The notes below the pieces were generated by a model. It was not told the DNA's origin. It worked only from the letters and a program-made list of their open reading frames with translations, and did not search any database. Position numbers and translations under genes: made by a program. A DNA stretch of 64,000 nucleotides from Mesocentrotus franciscanus. Taxonomy: Eukaryota; Echinodermata; Echinoidea; Camarodonta; Strongylocentrotidae. Numbering within the stretch: position 1 is the first letter of the stretch; the number at the start of each line of letters is the position of its first letter. Where the stretch lies: contig CP137680.1 of assembly GCA_037976565.1 (NCBI GenBank), forward strand, positions 19,556,675-19,620,674. The letters are read 5' to 3'. Below are positions 23,023 to 34,977 of the stretch, in pieces.

Positions 23023-26000
23023 GTATATAAATACGACATTGCCTCGATTTCAGTAACTATGCTGAAAATAGCATCTTCTAGCATGCTGATAGGCCCTATA
23101 GCTACAAATTAATTGACAATATGTTTGGGAATTATCTGAAGTAGGATATAATCTAAGTGTTATAGTTAGCCATGCGTAACTTCTTTCATTAGCTTAACTT
23201 TGTAAGCAAATGGACACTCTTAAACAAAAATTGTAATTCTTATTCTCATTAAGCACATCTTTGCCAAAATAACTCATTTGTTTTACGTATTATTCCGTTT
23301 GAAATCTTGGTTTAAAAAAAAAATCATTTACAACTGAAATACTAGCCAAATTAATAGCGAATTTAGTCAGTTTATTCTTAGCAGTAAATATAGTTTTGAA
23401 TTGATCTTATTTTCTGAAAGTGTACCCTCATTCCCGTATATTCCATTCCGATATTTCAGTATTTACCAGCAACACTAAAGGCAACACTCAAAAAAGTTAT
23501 TAGCATCTTTTCATAACTGAGTCTGGCTTTGAATCTTTGGCCAGTTCAATCATAAAAAACAACGTTATGTACACAATATAAACGTGTTCCCAATGCCCCT
23601 GCGTATGTGTGTATAGTTTGCACTTGTTCATTCTGCACACTTGGCGTTGACAATGGCAAAGCACTTTGAACTTTTTTCTTGACAAGTTTAGATCCGAAAC
23701 CCAACACGTCGAGGTCAAAGGATCAGGTGATATCATTATACATTTAATTTCATGTCAATAAACGAAGCAAGATGTGGATCGCATCGCGTCTGTCAATCAT
23801 AATTCTTGTGTGATACATACCAACAGATGGTATATTTTTGAGAGGCGTTTGTATGTGACGTCTAATAAGTGCTCCTATAAAGATATTGATATTATCTATC
23901 AATGCATTTCAGGACGATTTAAACTGCGAGTGCACCAATAAAGTAACACATACGATATAATTGTATGCTTAGTGAATACATTATGTACGTTAGGACAAAG
24001 CTGAATTAGTAAGCTTATATTTTCAGCCTATATATCCCTTTCTACAAGTATTTTGTGGGAACACAGAGTCAAAACATATACTATATTTTGTCAATGTGGT
24101 GAAAGTGGAGTCTTCTACAAATCGTGTTTGGTAGCAACAAGCCTATTTACTTTTCAAAAAGACGCAAACTATAATAATGATATACATGTATATGAAACGG
24201 GCTAGTAATCAACTTGAAAAGGAAATATCACACACGATGTTGTCATTGTCATCGTCCTTATCGGTTGAATTGATATAGGCTCTTTTAAATTCATCTAAAA
24301 TGTTGTACCTTAAACATAAGCATGTTAAACGGTACGAACAATTTGCGTTATTGCTTTGGTGAAAAACAAAGTCAATCATTATTATTGCCATTTAGCATTT
24401 TAAAATGGAATTTAATTAGTTGATTGCTTGTAGTTTGCACATATGAATATTACATTGTCTGAAAGGGTAATAATAATATATTTTGGCAAATGCACTTTGC
24501 GAGTAAATGTATATATACACAAACAGCAATTCCTCTCCTTCGTCAGATTCTTTTATTTTTGTATAATGAATTGATATTAACGACCGAATATTATGAAATA
24601 TGTATTTCTCTTGCATGTTTCGTTTATTTTTATCCACTGGTGATAGGGTTCTCTGAATCTACTCGTAGGTGTACGAATGGAAAGTGAATTTTTCTTTAAA
24701 CTACTGGGCAATGTGGGCTATATGGTGGGTTTTAACTTACTTCTCCTTGAAAGATCTTAGCTCAACATCATGCTAAACAATATCACACACCTGGTAAAAA
24801 TGTTTGATAGACCGGTTATTTTGAAAAGGCATCCTGTTTTCAAAATGTTCACATTTTTTGAAGATCTTATTCATGCTATTCGGAACACTGAATACAGATA
24901 AAAACTTGAGATTTTTGATCGCCTTGGTCAAAACACATAACATTTCAAAGAGAAAATCATAACTTAGCCATTGAATAATTAAAAGCTCGTGTATCTTGTA
25001 CATGCCAACTACTTAAGACTTCAAACGTCTTCTCGTGTTCTCTAGAATTACGCTCAAACAGTCTGTTTCATAATTTTCGGCCTTTTCTATACCATAATTA
25101 TCTTACAGAGATTCGTTATTAAAAAGCCAACATAAACAAACAAAAATAAAAATAGCTCAAACTTGAGTCTGTTTCGCTTTATACATCGAGATAGCTCGCG
25201 TTTGTTCGCTAATGCAAATGCTAACACGTTCAATTATATTCGTAACCGTCGAGGCTTGATGCTGCTGTAAGATACATTGTATCTTTTAGCTGGTCTTCTA
25301 TTGTCCCCTGTCTTATCTCCTATTCATACTGACGAGCTTCGCCCCAGTAAATGACACAGCAAGTGGGAGATCAAACAATGGAGTTTTCTCCGAGAGGGGC
25401 GGACGAAAAGCAAAAATCGATAACGATCGAGGAGACGATACAAACATTGGAACGTTGACCGGGAGAAGAATAGTCAGTTATTGGAAGAGTGGAGAGTGAA
25501 TTGATATAGCAGGTCATTATTAATGGAGCATTTTACTATCTAAGTGGACATCACGTACACTACATGCAACTGCGGTGGATGGTAGGGGTTTATATAATTT
25601 TGAAGATCACGAAAGACTTGTCGATGAAAATCTGTTTCTAAATTTTCTCGAAAAAGAGTCTTACTTTTCATACCGAATGTCACTTTAGGATAAAAAGTTC
25701 CTCACTTTACTTATCAAAATAGTGTTCAGATATTTGTTATTGTTAATGATAGCCCTTTTAACCCTCTTATATCCAGAGCCCTGTTATATATAAGTACAGG
25801 GAAATAACATTTTTATTGACAAGTAACTTTATTCACTGGTATATTTTTGGTATTATACATCATCCAAATATCGAGGACGAGTCTAAAATACAGTTAGCCT
25901 GGCATTCGAGCCCTATTTTCTCCCCTCATCTCTTCGATAATCCGAGTCAAATTGGTACTGTTAGTTGTTTCCAAGCCATGCAGTTAGGCCCTTTATTAAT

Positions 26001-27603
26001 TAGTACTCTTGAGAAAATTGGGTAGCAAATGCCTGCCCTAGATACAGGCCCCCCCCCCCCCGAAAAAAATCCTGCGTACGCTACTGCCTAGATCCATGTA
26101 CATCATTTCTCCACCAGGTTTAAGATTGCTGTAAATTTGTCTCTCTTAAAACACAAAATATATCTCTTTGACTCTACCCTTTATTAAAGGTACTATGTCC
26201 CATTTGCAGGCCAAAAAAATGAAAAGGTTAAATTCCAACGGCATTTGAAAGACACTAATAATTTAGAACTTCCCTAAAAAAAGGGGGGCTTGAAAATGTC
26301 TTTAAGTGGGAAAATAACGACTATTAGTTGTCGAATCGACTTAGGAGCTATAGAGCCAGTAAGTAATAGTCTGATTTTTCAGACCATTGTACCGAATGGT
26401 CGTACGTTTTATGCTGCGCAAAGATTCAATCAGTTTAATTTTGGCCATTACAAGAAGTGGGTTATTGATGTAGACAAATGCTCATGTACCCTTTACAGCT
26501 CATTTTATGTATGTTATTACCAAAGATAAAAAAGCCAGTCAGTCACTCAATAGTGTCTGACAGTGAAGTCTAGCAAGTAAACAGGTTTCCTTGCATAATT
26601 TGAATATTAGGACACTGCTAACGTTTAAATTTCACAGATAGGACATACATGACATATTCATATAATTCCTGCAAAGTTCTACAGAATTTGATGTTGGCTG
26701 CAAAAGGGACATAGTATCTTTAAAAAGCATTTATTTTTGTGGATTAAACCACGTGAATGTAGTTCATACTTTCCTTGCCAAGTAAGAATATTTAGGGGGT
26801 AAAATTATATGTTTAATATGTTTTGTGCTTTCTATCGCCCATTTCTGTACAGATTTAAGCCAGAAGCTTACCGAGCTGAACCGTGTAAGGAATGTGATTC
26901 AATGAGAGAATGCCTCAACAACGAGTTCCTCAAAAACTTCGATGCCAACCAACTCAAACACGTCGAAACGTCAACTCGAAATACCCTGCCAACTCATAAA
27001 AGTAAGCATTGATTCAGCTGTCTTACATGGCGTAGTGTAGGTCCACTCATGGGCGGGGGTTAACGTGTCGTGTACTGTTACAAGCACCAAATCATTTGAA
27101 TCGAACTTGGGATGACAGATTAGTTGTGATGAAAATGTAAAAATCATATTTTGTATAAAAATACGCGGCGTGATCTTAGGAAGTGTCTTTGGTGGGGGGT
27201 CCAGCCCCAGTTCATCCGAGTAACTTGATTTTGGGAATACAGTTGGCCCACTCCGGGCTCTCTTGGGAGGGGGGGGGGTCGAACTGTACCATTACCGTTA
27301 GCACTCTCAGTCCTTAAATTTAGGAGGGAGTAATTCCCTCCGAAGTATTAATAATTTGTTTAATTTTGTTTTTGTTCTTGTTTCGTAACGTTTTTCTTCA
27401 TCTACCTTTTAATCTTATTCTTTTTAGCGATATCTGAAGAGCGACGAGCCATTCTTGGTGAGCGGGGATCGCATTCGGCCAGGTACGACGTGAGGCGACA
27501 ACGCGTCGTCCATTTCCTCAGCGCTCCGACCACCAGTCAGGGCCCTAGACCATCTCAAGACGACGTCGACGTCGTGCAGAACGTTGACAGTGAAGAGACG
27601 TGA
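22877..27603 (+). CDS. beta-thymosin/WH2-motif protein, three-exon model
   Basis: Joining exons 22877-23022, 26853-27001 and 27428-27603 gives 156 residues in one frame with GT/AG introns (phases 2 and 1). Residues about 73-106 read EFLKNFDANQLKHVETS, then RNTLPTHKTISEERRA. This keeps the beta-thymosin pattern F-D-x3-L-K-x2-E-T-x3-N-x-L-P-x3-T-I-x2-E, which in known members binds monomeric actin. N-terminal to it are a CPPTFWS motif (exon 1) and a Cys-rich piece, CKECDSMREC (exon 2). The C-terminal tail is Arg-rich, then acidic. No signal peptide or membrane segment is seen. I do not recognise the full protein. The motif is secure; exon 1 is linked by phase and position only. The start is chosen for its GCCATGG context; an in-frame ATG at 22736 would add 47 residues. 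Confidence 0.65.
23060..26180. other. probable intron, no further exon recognised
   Basis: AT-rich. A short GC-richer patch at 25320-25480 holds a 26-codon frame but lacks convincing splice sites. Additional phase-compatible exons cannot be excluded. Confidence 0.4.
26184..26723 (+). mobile_element. TTAA-bounded MITE family A, copy 1
   Basis: Starts TTAAAGGTACTATGTCCC and ends as the complement of TTAAAGATACTATGTCCC, giving terminal inverted repeats of about 25 bp. It is almost identical to 38735-39271 and to the inverted copy at 33320-33855; a diverged copy is at 49595-50131. A 79-codon open frame (26290-26529) is shared exactly with the 38.7-kb copy, but it is probably repeat sequence, not a gene. 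Confidence 0.93.
26853..27001 (+). CDS. beta-thymosin-motif gene, exon 2
   Basis: Acceptor CTGTACAG|ATTTAAG, donor AAAA|GTAAGC. It encodes FKPEAYRAEPCKECDSMREC and then most of the actin-binding motif up to LPTHK. Entry phase 2 and exit phase 1 match its neighbours. Confidence 0.8.
27428..27603 (+). CDS. beta-thymosin-motif gene, terminal exon
   Basis: Acceptor TTCTTTTTAG|CGATATC. It completes the motif (TISEERRAILGERG), continues with RYDVRRQRVVHFLSAPTTSQ and an acidic end (QDDVDVVQNVDSEET), and stops at TGA 27601-27603. The exon is GC- and CpG-rich compared with its flanks. Confidence 0.8.
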
Positions 27604-27911
27604 CACATCGTATCTACGACGACGATTACAGCGTAGGATTTTAAAGACATTGAAAGACTTGTAAACATAGAACATGTTGAAAAGTGGAAATCATCGAGTC
27701 TCGCGAGCCTTCTGAAAGTTATCTGAGGGTTTACGAGACCGTGTCCGAGCGACAGCCCGCGATGTCGATTTGAAGAACTCGTTTGCCTTCTTTTCTGAGC
27801 GTCCACGAGATCGTCGTGGTTAGTCTTATGGACTGTTGCTCTACTGGATGTCCTCATTTTGTCCTCCATTAGCGACTCACCATTATGATTTCTCCCACAT
27901 GAGTAATTAAA
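27604..27911 (+). other. 3' UTR of the beta-thymosin-motif gene (probable)
   Basis: GC-richer than the flanks, no further coding. An ATTAAA at 27906-27911 could serve as polyadenylation signal. It coincides with the TTAA end of the MITE that begins at 27907, so that insertion may have supplied or altered the signal. Confidence 0.35.
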
Positions 27912-28412
27912 GGGACTTGGTAACATTGTTCAGATGAGAGAAAATGGTGCTAAGGTAGTGACTTCAATGCTAGATGTACAATTAAAGATAATCTGAAAGT
28001 TTGAGTGAAAATAGACCATTATTAATGATAAAAATTGAGAAAAACTGATCTGATCGATTCCTTAATTCTCCCAACTATATCATTACAATCTCATGTTAGG
28101 TGAATGTAAATCGTCACAAAGCAATGAATTGCCTCTATATACCATTCCAGACATTTAAGTGTTGACAGATTTTAAAAAGCCTGTCTTATATCTTTTCATG
28201 GAAAAACGGTTGGGAATATTCAAAAATGGTTGGGATAATTTACTGTTAGAGGGTGTCGCACAGTGACGCCTTCAAAGAAAACCATAAATATATTTGTGGT
28301 TTGAGAATTTTTTCAGGATTTTTTTGCATGTTAGCGGGTTAGTACAGTAGAAGTAATATAATAAGTAACATTTTATAGAAAAATTACGCAGTTTTTTTTT
28401 TATTAACCTTGT
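27907..28412 (+). mobile_element. TTAA-bounded MITE family B, copy 1
   Basis: Begins TTAAAGGGACTTGGTAACAT and is homologous over about 490 bp to the reverse strand of 40059-40590. Its right end is truncated close to a solo end of another repeat at 28414. Confidence 0.88.
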
Positions 28413-28413
28413 T

Positions 28414-28451
28414 ACTTCCGATTTTGTTATTTGGCCTTAACTTAAAGCTTT
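28414..28451 (+). repeat. solo terminal arm of the 31.5-kb foldback family
   Basis: ACTTCCGATTTTGTTATTTG followed by GCCTTAACTTAAAGCTTT matches the outer ends of the element at 31541-31861. Confidence 0.8.
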
Positions 28452-28454
28452 GTT

Positions 28455-30100
28455 AACCAATGTTACCGAGTCACTTTTAGTTTTACTATAATCATAAAAT
28501 TGAAAATTTGATTTATCGTGTCTGTAAACTTTCTTTCCTGGCTGAAACGCTATTGCCTGACGAGTTTGATACTGAATAAGGAAAGTGTCGACCCTGTTTG
28601 ATAGAGTACATGAGCGATTTGCCATGAGACGTATGGAGTTTTGCAATTTTGATTTATGTTTTCTATGTTGATATTTTTTCCCTCATATTGAAATGTTTCA
28701 GCTTTTGGAATATAATTTTTCATAATTTAATTTGGTCATTAATCAACTTATCAACATAGATTATATTTTGCTGTCGGTTGACATGCTGTGATTAATTTCA
28801 ACTTTCTTTGATTTGGTATGATAATTACGATAGATGAGCTGACACCTACAAAATCACATCAATACCTTCGGAGCTAAAATTTCAGTAAAGCTATTATTAA
28901 GGGTATGCTATAAGGCAAATAGGAATCTTGTGCAAATCACTGAGCTATAAATGAATATGGTAATGAGTTTGCTCTCAGGCCTCTCCCAGGTCAGTAGCAA
29001 ACGAGGAAAATTTTAAGATCAGTTTGTTAATTTGGTTCCCATGGTTACAAAGAAAAGAGATGCAATAATGAACATAACTTGGCTTCTAAAGTGTTCTTTT
29101 TTATTTGACATTCCGGCTGTTTACAAACAATTCGAATTATATGTATTCGCATCGACGGCAGGGGGGCGATCGGAGACAATCCCCCTGAAACAATTAAAAA
29201 AAAAATTATACATCTCTTTGTAAGCAGGGGATAGGGGCTTTGAAATACTCTGAAATGTATAATTCTATAACTATCCCCACCCCTCAAGTCATGAAACCAC
29301 CACCCCTCATCTGAGGTCTAAATCTATACAAGGGTTATCTTTACGATTTGATGTGCATTTTACCTCAGTATGCTTGTGTGTGAAGTTCTTTTTTGCAATA
29401 ACTTTGTCAGGAATTGTTATTTAGAGTCGAGGACCATTCTAAACGTAGAATCGGAATACATTGAAAAAGAACGATTAAACTGATATTTGTATGTATAGAT
29501 TGAAGAAAAACTTCGGTCCATATACACTTGCAGATAAAAACTGTTCAGTTATTTGAAATATAAAACAGTTCCCACTTTATCGCAAGTGCATTTTCACTAT
29601 TTTTAAGGACAGTTTTCGGGCGATTTAGATTTCAGCAATTTTGAAGAAAAAAAACACGCTCGTATCAATGTCTCATATTTCAACGGTAAAAGTGTGGAGT
29701 GGGGTGGGGAATTGGGGATGACAGGTTGATGTGCGGGCTAGTTCTGGAATCCATGTCTATCCTGGTGGTATTATTCTTCTTAAACAAATACAATTGCTTT
29801 AATGCGGAAAGGTTTTGGACTCTGACTGTAATTTCATTTGAAATCATGTAATATTTTATTGCCGTTTTTTTCTCCGTCCATTCATCTTATCTTACATATT
29901 TTGTGTATTCTATTTATTCTTAAATCATGGACAAAAATTCTTAACATAAACAGTTTGTAACTAACTTATCATGGTACACTATTAAATATATATTCTATTT
30001 CGAACCATATTTAAAAGAGTTTTTGCCTTTTCTTCTTTTCAAATCAAGATCAAGAGATCAAGGGAATTAAAGAGGTGGCGATCGAAACGAAAACGTTTAA
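28455..30100. other. intergenic, nothing recognised
   Basis: AT-rich, no convincing exon or repeat structure. Confidence 0.4.
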
Positions 30101-30189
30101 TTTCTTATCATTCTTTATTAAGACAGGGGGACAAAATATAGTCATTTATGATATGATAATCGACAGAAAGAGAAGAAAACACTGTGTAA

Positions 30190-30207
30190 AGTGAGAGGGG
30201 AAGGGAA

Positions 30208-30239
<32 letters not shown>

Positions 30240-30490
30240 TGAGAGCAAAATATAGAGAATGAGAGACAGAGAGAAAGAAAGAGAGAGAGAGACAGAGAGA
30301 TATATAGAGAGAAGGGGGATAGGTAGGGGTAGGAGGAAAACCAGCATGCCGAGGGAAATGAATATGAGGAAAAGAAAGAGTGAGATAAAGGGGGAGGAGG
30401 AGAAAGAGAGGAAGGAGAAGAAGAAGCAGATGAATAAGAAGAAGAAAGAAGAAGAAGAAGTAGGAGGAGGAGGAGGGGGAGGGGGAAAAT
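30190..30490. repeat. GA/GGA-rich simple repeat
   Basis: A long purine tract (GAGA, AGAAGA, GGAGGA). It creates charged or serine/leucine-rich spurious frames on both strands. Confidence 0.93.
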
Positions 30491-31082
30491 GATTTAGGAG
30501 GAGACAATTAAGGGACAGGAAGAAAAACACATATAACGACATCGGGAACGACATAAGGCAGAATGAGGATGAACTTGAGGGTCGACTGTTTGAAGTCATA
30601 ATTAGCCCATGTCAAAATTAGGTACACCGCAAGTTCTCTCCTCGAAACGAGTTATTGAATACAAAATTCCGATACAAAATGAGTTTACAATATTATTATG
30701 AGTATGTGTATTTTGTTTTCTTTAAATTGGATAGGACATCTTTTATGTATAGCCCAAATAAGTTTTGGATTTTGGAACGAAGGATTTTCCCCCTCTATTT
30801 TGTCTTCTCTTTCCCCATAACTGTTTGTTTTTCTCTGCTTGCCAAACACTTTGGCGTAAATGAATACCCGGAAATAAGAGGGCCCTTTACTTATTGTATT
30901 TACTATATATAGTATTCAATTATATGATATGACGTTCACAAATTCTTTGAGTAAACTGAGCATGTACTCGCCCCCCCCCCCAAACAAAAAATCCCTCTGT
31001 ATATATATATAGGAAAATTAAAAAAATCACGCAAAGGTGTCTTATAGTCATTTCATGTAGTATGCGTACTTATTCATAAAGG

Positions 31083-31168
31083 CCTATGGCTCTTATTCTG
31101 AAGTCTGGCTTAGTTAAACCTAGGTTTAAAGTTAAACCAGACTTCAGAATACGGGCCCCTAGGTTTAA
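31083..31168. mobile_element. small foldback MITE (TTCTGAAGTCTGG ends)
   Basis: TTATTCTGAAGTCTGGCTTA is mirrored by AAACCAGACTTCAGAATACG within 70 bp around TTAAACCTAGGTTTAA. A foldback element. Confidence 0.8.
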
Positions 31169-31205
31169 TCGTGGCCACTGATCTGTTTTAAAGCCTGCCT
31201 GAATT

Positions 31206-31564
31206 AGGCCAAAAACAAAAATAACGTGTTTCTCGTCCGGACTTTTAAAAAAAGGAGGCGGCAGGGCATTACCATTTACTATTTTGCAATTGTTTTGCAA
31301 TTTTTTTCCAAGATGGCTGCCATGCTAATTATAGCTGGCCAAGCCTATTTATTCACAGATATTGTACTATGTGAGTATACTGATTCACTGTATGACAAAA
31401 CAAATGATTTGTATCACTTTAGAAGCTATTTAAACAAAATGTATATATCACAGGCTTTTTTTTGGGGTTGCTCTTTTTCTGAATAGAAAATAGTTAACAA
31501 AAAGGAGGAGGCGGCCAAATTAAGGAGGGGGGACGAAAAACACTTCCGATTTTGTTATTTGGCC
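31206..31564. mobile_element. TIR element family E, copy 1
   Basis: Left end AGGCCAAAAACAAAAATAA with TTTCTCGTCCGGAC; right end GGACGAAAAACAC ... TTTTGTTATTTGGCC. The interior matches 56552-56990, including CAAGATGGC and TATGACAAAACAAATGATTT. The right end overlaps the foldback at 31541. The open frames inside are shared repeat sequence. Confidence 0.8.
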
Positions 31565-31861
31565 TTAACTTGAAAGCTTTCCCTTCAGGCTCTCGACCTC
31601 GTCTCCATGCACCACACCAGTCCTCGACCCTTAGCCCTCGGTCCGAGTTGGTCTTTGATCCGATTTAGCCCGGATTCATATATGATTATTATGCATTTGG
31701 AGTTGTTATTTGTAGTTTTGTGACCCTTATCATTTAAAAACAAAAAGAAGAGAGAATGAGGTCGAGGGCTAAGGGTCGAGGACTGGTGTGGTGCATGGAG
31801 ACGAGGTCGAGAGCCTGAAGGGAAAGCTTTAAGTTAAGGCCAAATAACAAAATCGGAAGTG
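31541..31861. mobile_element. foldback element with 100-bp inverted arms
   Basis: The left arm 31541-31640 (CACTTCCGATTTTGTTATTT ... CTTAGCCCTCG) and right arm 31763-31861 are nearly exact complements around a 120-bp AT-rich spacer. Such high arm identity suggests a young insertion or arm conversion. Confidence 0.93.
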
Positions 31862-32527
31862 TTTTGGGGGCTAGATCTATATATCTCTATGCCCGACTCC
31901 AATCATATATACTCAATAATGTTGCACTATGAATTTGACAAAACTAAACATTCTACTTTTGATGCTTCATAATTTTCCCTTTTTAAACAAATAACATAAC
32001 TCATACATATTCAAACAAAAATTATATACAATAATGATGGAGAATACAACAATGCTTTTCATGTATGCTTGAAATTATTCCTTTCCTATATGTTGTACAC
32101 CCCGCCCCCCCCCTTTTTCTGCGCTGCCTCCCGATCGCATTTTGTTACACGATCACGCGTGATCGAGCACCAGAATTTCCGAGTCACTGTTTTCATGTCT
32201 CTGCATTTGATATGAAATTTCAGCCAGATTTATATCATATCAACTTCATTTTGACAAAATGATGCTCCGAAGAGTTCAAGCTCGGTCGCCATTTGTTTTG
32301 TTTTGCAGTAAAGTGAACACAGACAGTAGCATACATCATATTCCTTCAGGTAAATGAATCCTCTCATTAATACGTTGCCCCACATGCTTAAATTTGTGTG
32401 GGTGATTATTTCTGACTCGGCTCTGACGCTATGTATTGTTTATGACATTTATTGCGTGAATATAGGCCCTAACTCGTTCTTAAGCGCTATATTGATCAAA
32501 ATTTGGATTGCAGATTATAATCAGAAT

Positions 32528-32966
32528 TTGAACCCTAACTCCGTCGTGGAGATACCCTACTAAAACATAACCCAGGCCAAAATCAATTTAAATCTTCAAG
32601 TTCATCAATTGTTCAAATAATAATGGTCATGATTTAAAAGTCGTTATGTTTCTTACCCCTTTCGTGTCAATTTTCTTATCTTTTTTGGAGGATTTTTCCT
32701 AAAAACGAAGACTTATAATGTACACTTTATCACGTGATTCACGGCAAACTGCTGCACAATACAATTGCATACCGTACGCGTACCGACGGGTGCGACCAAG
32801 GTCCCGTGAGAAAGTGTAGGGTCTATATTATAAGTCTTCGTTTTTAGGAAAAATACTCCACAAAAGATTAAAAAAATTGACAATTGAACAATTGATGAAG
32901 ATTTAGTTGATGTTTTGGTATGTTTTAGTAGGGTATCTCCACGCCGGAGTTACATGTACGGTTCAA
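32528..32966. mobile_element. foldback element related to the 10.6-kb MITE
   Basis: TTGAACCCTAACTCC ... GTGGAGATACCCTACTAAAAC at the left is mirrored by GTTTTAGTAGGGTATCTCCA ... GGTTCAA at the right. Inner blocks such as GAAGACTTATAATGTACAC and GCAAACTGCTGCACAATAC match 10640-10830. Confidence 0.85.
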
Positions 32967-33319
32967 AAAATGGATACGAAACTACACTAGGGCCGGAAAA
33001 ACGATGTCTAATTATTGTATTCTAGATGAAGGGTTGGATGAAGTGGTAGATTCTTAATTTTATGCCTAAATTTCAGACTTTTGTACCATTTTTGATTTTC
33101 CAAAAATCCAAGTAGTCTAGGCACGTAGAACTATTTGTATGTACCGCTGTACAGTGAGTTTACGCGCTCTGATTAGCCGATACGCTCCAGCTGTTTCGAA
33201 TTAAAGTGATAGAGGGCCGCCACTTACATAAGCTTAAACTTAAATTAGCGCGCAAGGCCAAGTGCAATGTCAATACGACTTTTTAAGTAACATTACATAA
33301 CGAAATGAGATTTCGTGCT

Positions 33320-33855
33320 TTAAAGATACTATGTCCCTTTTGCAGCCAACATCAAATTCTGTAGAACTTTGCAGGAATTATGAATATGTCATGTATGTCC
33401 TAGCTGTGAAATTTAAACGTCAGCAGTGTCCTAATATTCAAATTATGCAAGGAAACCGTTTACTTGCTAGACTTCACTGTCAGACACTATTGAGTGACTG
33501 ACTGGCTTTTTCATCTTTGGTAATAACATACATAAAATGAGCTGTAAAGGGTACATGAGCATTTGTCTACATCAATAACCCACTTCTTGTAATGGCCAAA
33601 ATTAAACTGATTGAATCTTTGCGCAGCATAAAACGTACGACCATTCGGTACAATGGTCTGAAAATCAGACTATTACTTACTGGCTCTATAGCTCCTAAGT
33701 CGATTCGACAACTAATAGTCGTTATTTTCCCACTCAAAGACATTTTCAAGCCCCACTTTTTTTAGGGAAGTTCTAAATTAGTATTGTCTTTCAAATGCCG
33801 TTGGAATTTAACCTTTTCATTTTTTTGGCCTGCAAATGGGACATAGTACCTTTAA
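33320..33855 (-). mobile_element. TTAA-bounded MITE family A, copy 2 (inverted)
   Basis: Reverse orientation of copies 1 and 3, bounded by TTAAAGATACTATGTCCC on the left and the complement of TTAAAGGTACTATGTCCC on the right. A one-base deletion in a T run shifts the shared open frame, which supports reading that frame as non-functional. Confidence 0.93.
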
Positions 33856-33989
33856 ACAGGTGACGCATTTCACACATAGGTGACGCACACTCAGCATAGG
33901 TACAAACATAAAATAGAAAAATCAACGAACATTTCAGTACAACTTGCAAGTTTGTAACTTAAATATGACGAAAATGAGAATTTTTCAAA

Positions 33990-34035
33990 CTTAAGACTTA
34001 CTTACGTAAGTCTTAAACTTAAGTGAAATACTTAA
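33990..34035. repeat. short palindrome (AAGACTTACTTACGTAAGTCTT)
   Basis: A perfect core around TTACGTAA with AAGACTTA arms and AAACTTAAG flanks. Confidence 0.75.
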
Positions 34036-34518
34036 CTTTTCAAGGACGCTGAAAAAATCGTAACAAATAGAAGATTTGACTGGAATATCATAATGTTGGT
34101 ATCGTTAAAAACAGAAAATCGCAAGCTAGCTCCTCGCACTAATGTCTTATAACATAGAGCCTATGGGAGCCAGCAATAGCCAATCTGAAGGGCCCATGTC
34201 GGCTCAGCCAGGCGCCAACTTACAAAAATGAGGCTGAGATCGGATGAACGTTCTGCGCATGCACTAAATGTAAGCTAAAGTTCTACCGGTATGTGGTAGG
34301 GACCGTAGGGTTCTAGTCTAAATCCAACTTTATTATTTTTTTATTTTAATTTTTATAGTTTGACTGCTTTTCTAATTTTTCCATTTTGGAGAGATCATAG
34401 TCTATAGTTTGACAGAGTTGAGAGATTTAAATATTCTAACTAAGTTCAAGAGTCTTTGCAAAAGTCAGACTTAGAGTCATGCTGATGAGCGATGCGTATT
34501 ACCAGTGGCAGTAGGCCT

Positions 34519-34977
34519 AGGGGCGCTGGTCCGAGAATAAGGATCGTCTTCATAAACGAGGATATCCTCATAAACGCGAACAAAATGTGTCCTCAAAAAT
34601 AAGGATCGTCTGCATTTACGCTGACGTTTTTTTTTATCGGCGCTCTGCGGGTTTCGGGTTACCAAACTGCCTGCTGTCGATGCGAAAAATGGATTCCGCT
34701 TAAGAAAATAACCCTAGTTTACCGTCTACTTTTATGGGTTGTCCGTCTTCCCAAGGATTTATCGCTCATATTGTGAAAGTCTCTGTACAAAGTCAATGTA
34801 AAATGCATCGAGAAAATCATTGCGGAATCCGTTTTTCGCATCGCCAACGCGCCAATCAAAAATATGAAATGTCTGCGAAAATGCGGACGATCCTTATTTT
34901 TGAGGACGCTTCGGTCCGCGTTTAAGAAGACGGTCCTCGTTTATGCAGACGATCCTTTTTCTCGGACCAGCGCCCCT
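34519..34977. mobile_element. TIR element, AGGGGCGCTGGTCC ends
   Basis: Left AGGGGCGCTGGTCCGAGAAT, right complement ending in GGACCAGCGCCCCT. Arms of about 120 bp contain GGATCGTCTTCATAAACGAG and its complement. About 459 bp, non-coding. Confidence 0.87.

Noticed and set aside
25320..25480. A GC-richer patch as an extra exon of the beta-thymosin-motif gene
   Set aside because: The ATGGAGTTTTCTCCG frame stops after 26 codons, and no acceptor/donor pair keeps the phase 2 needed between the neighbouring exons.
30108..30599. A 163-codon minus-strand frame
   Set aside because: It is the complement of a GA-rich simple repeat and gives only Ser/Leu/Phe runs.
34228..34269. ATG AGG CTG ... AAT|GTAAGC as a possible SLC30A9 first exon
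   Set aside because: The donor is in phase 0, but the next exon requires phase 1. Joining them hits a stop within about 20 codons, and the peptide has no mitochondrial or ZnT9-like character beyond basic residues.
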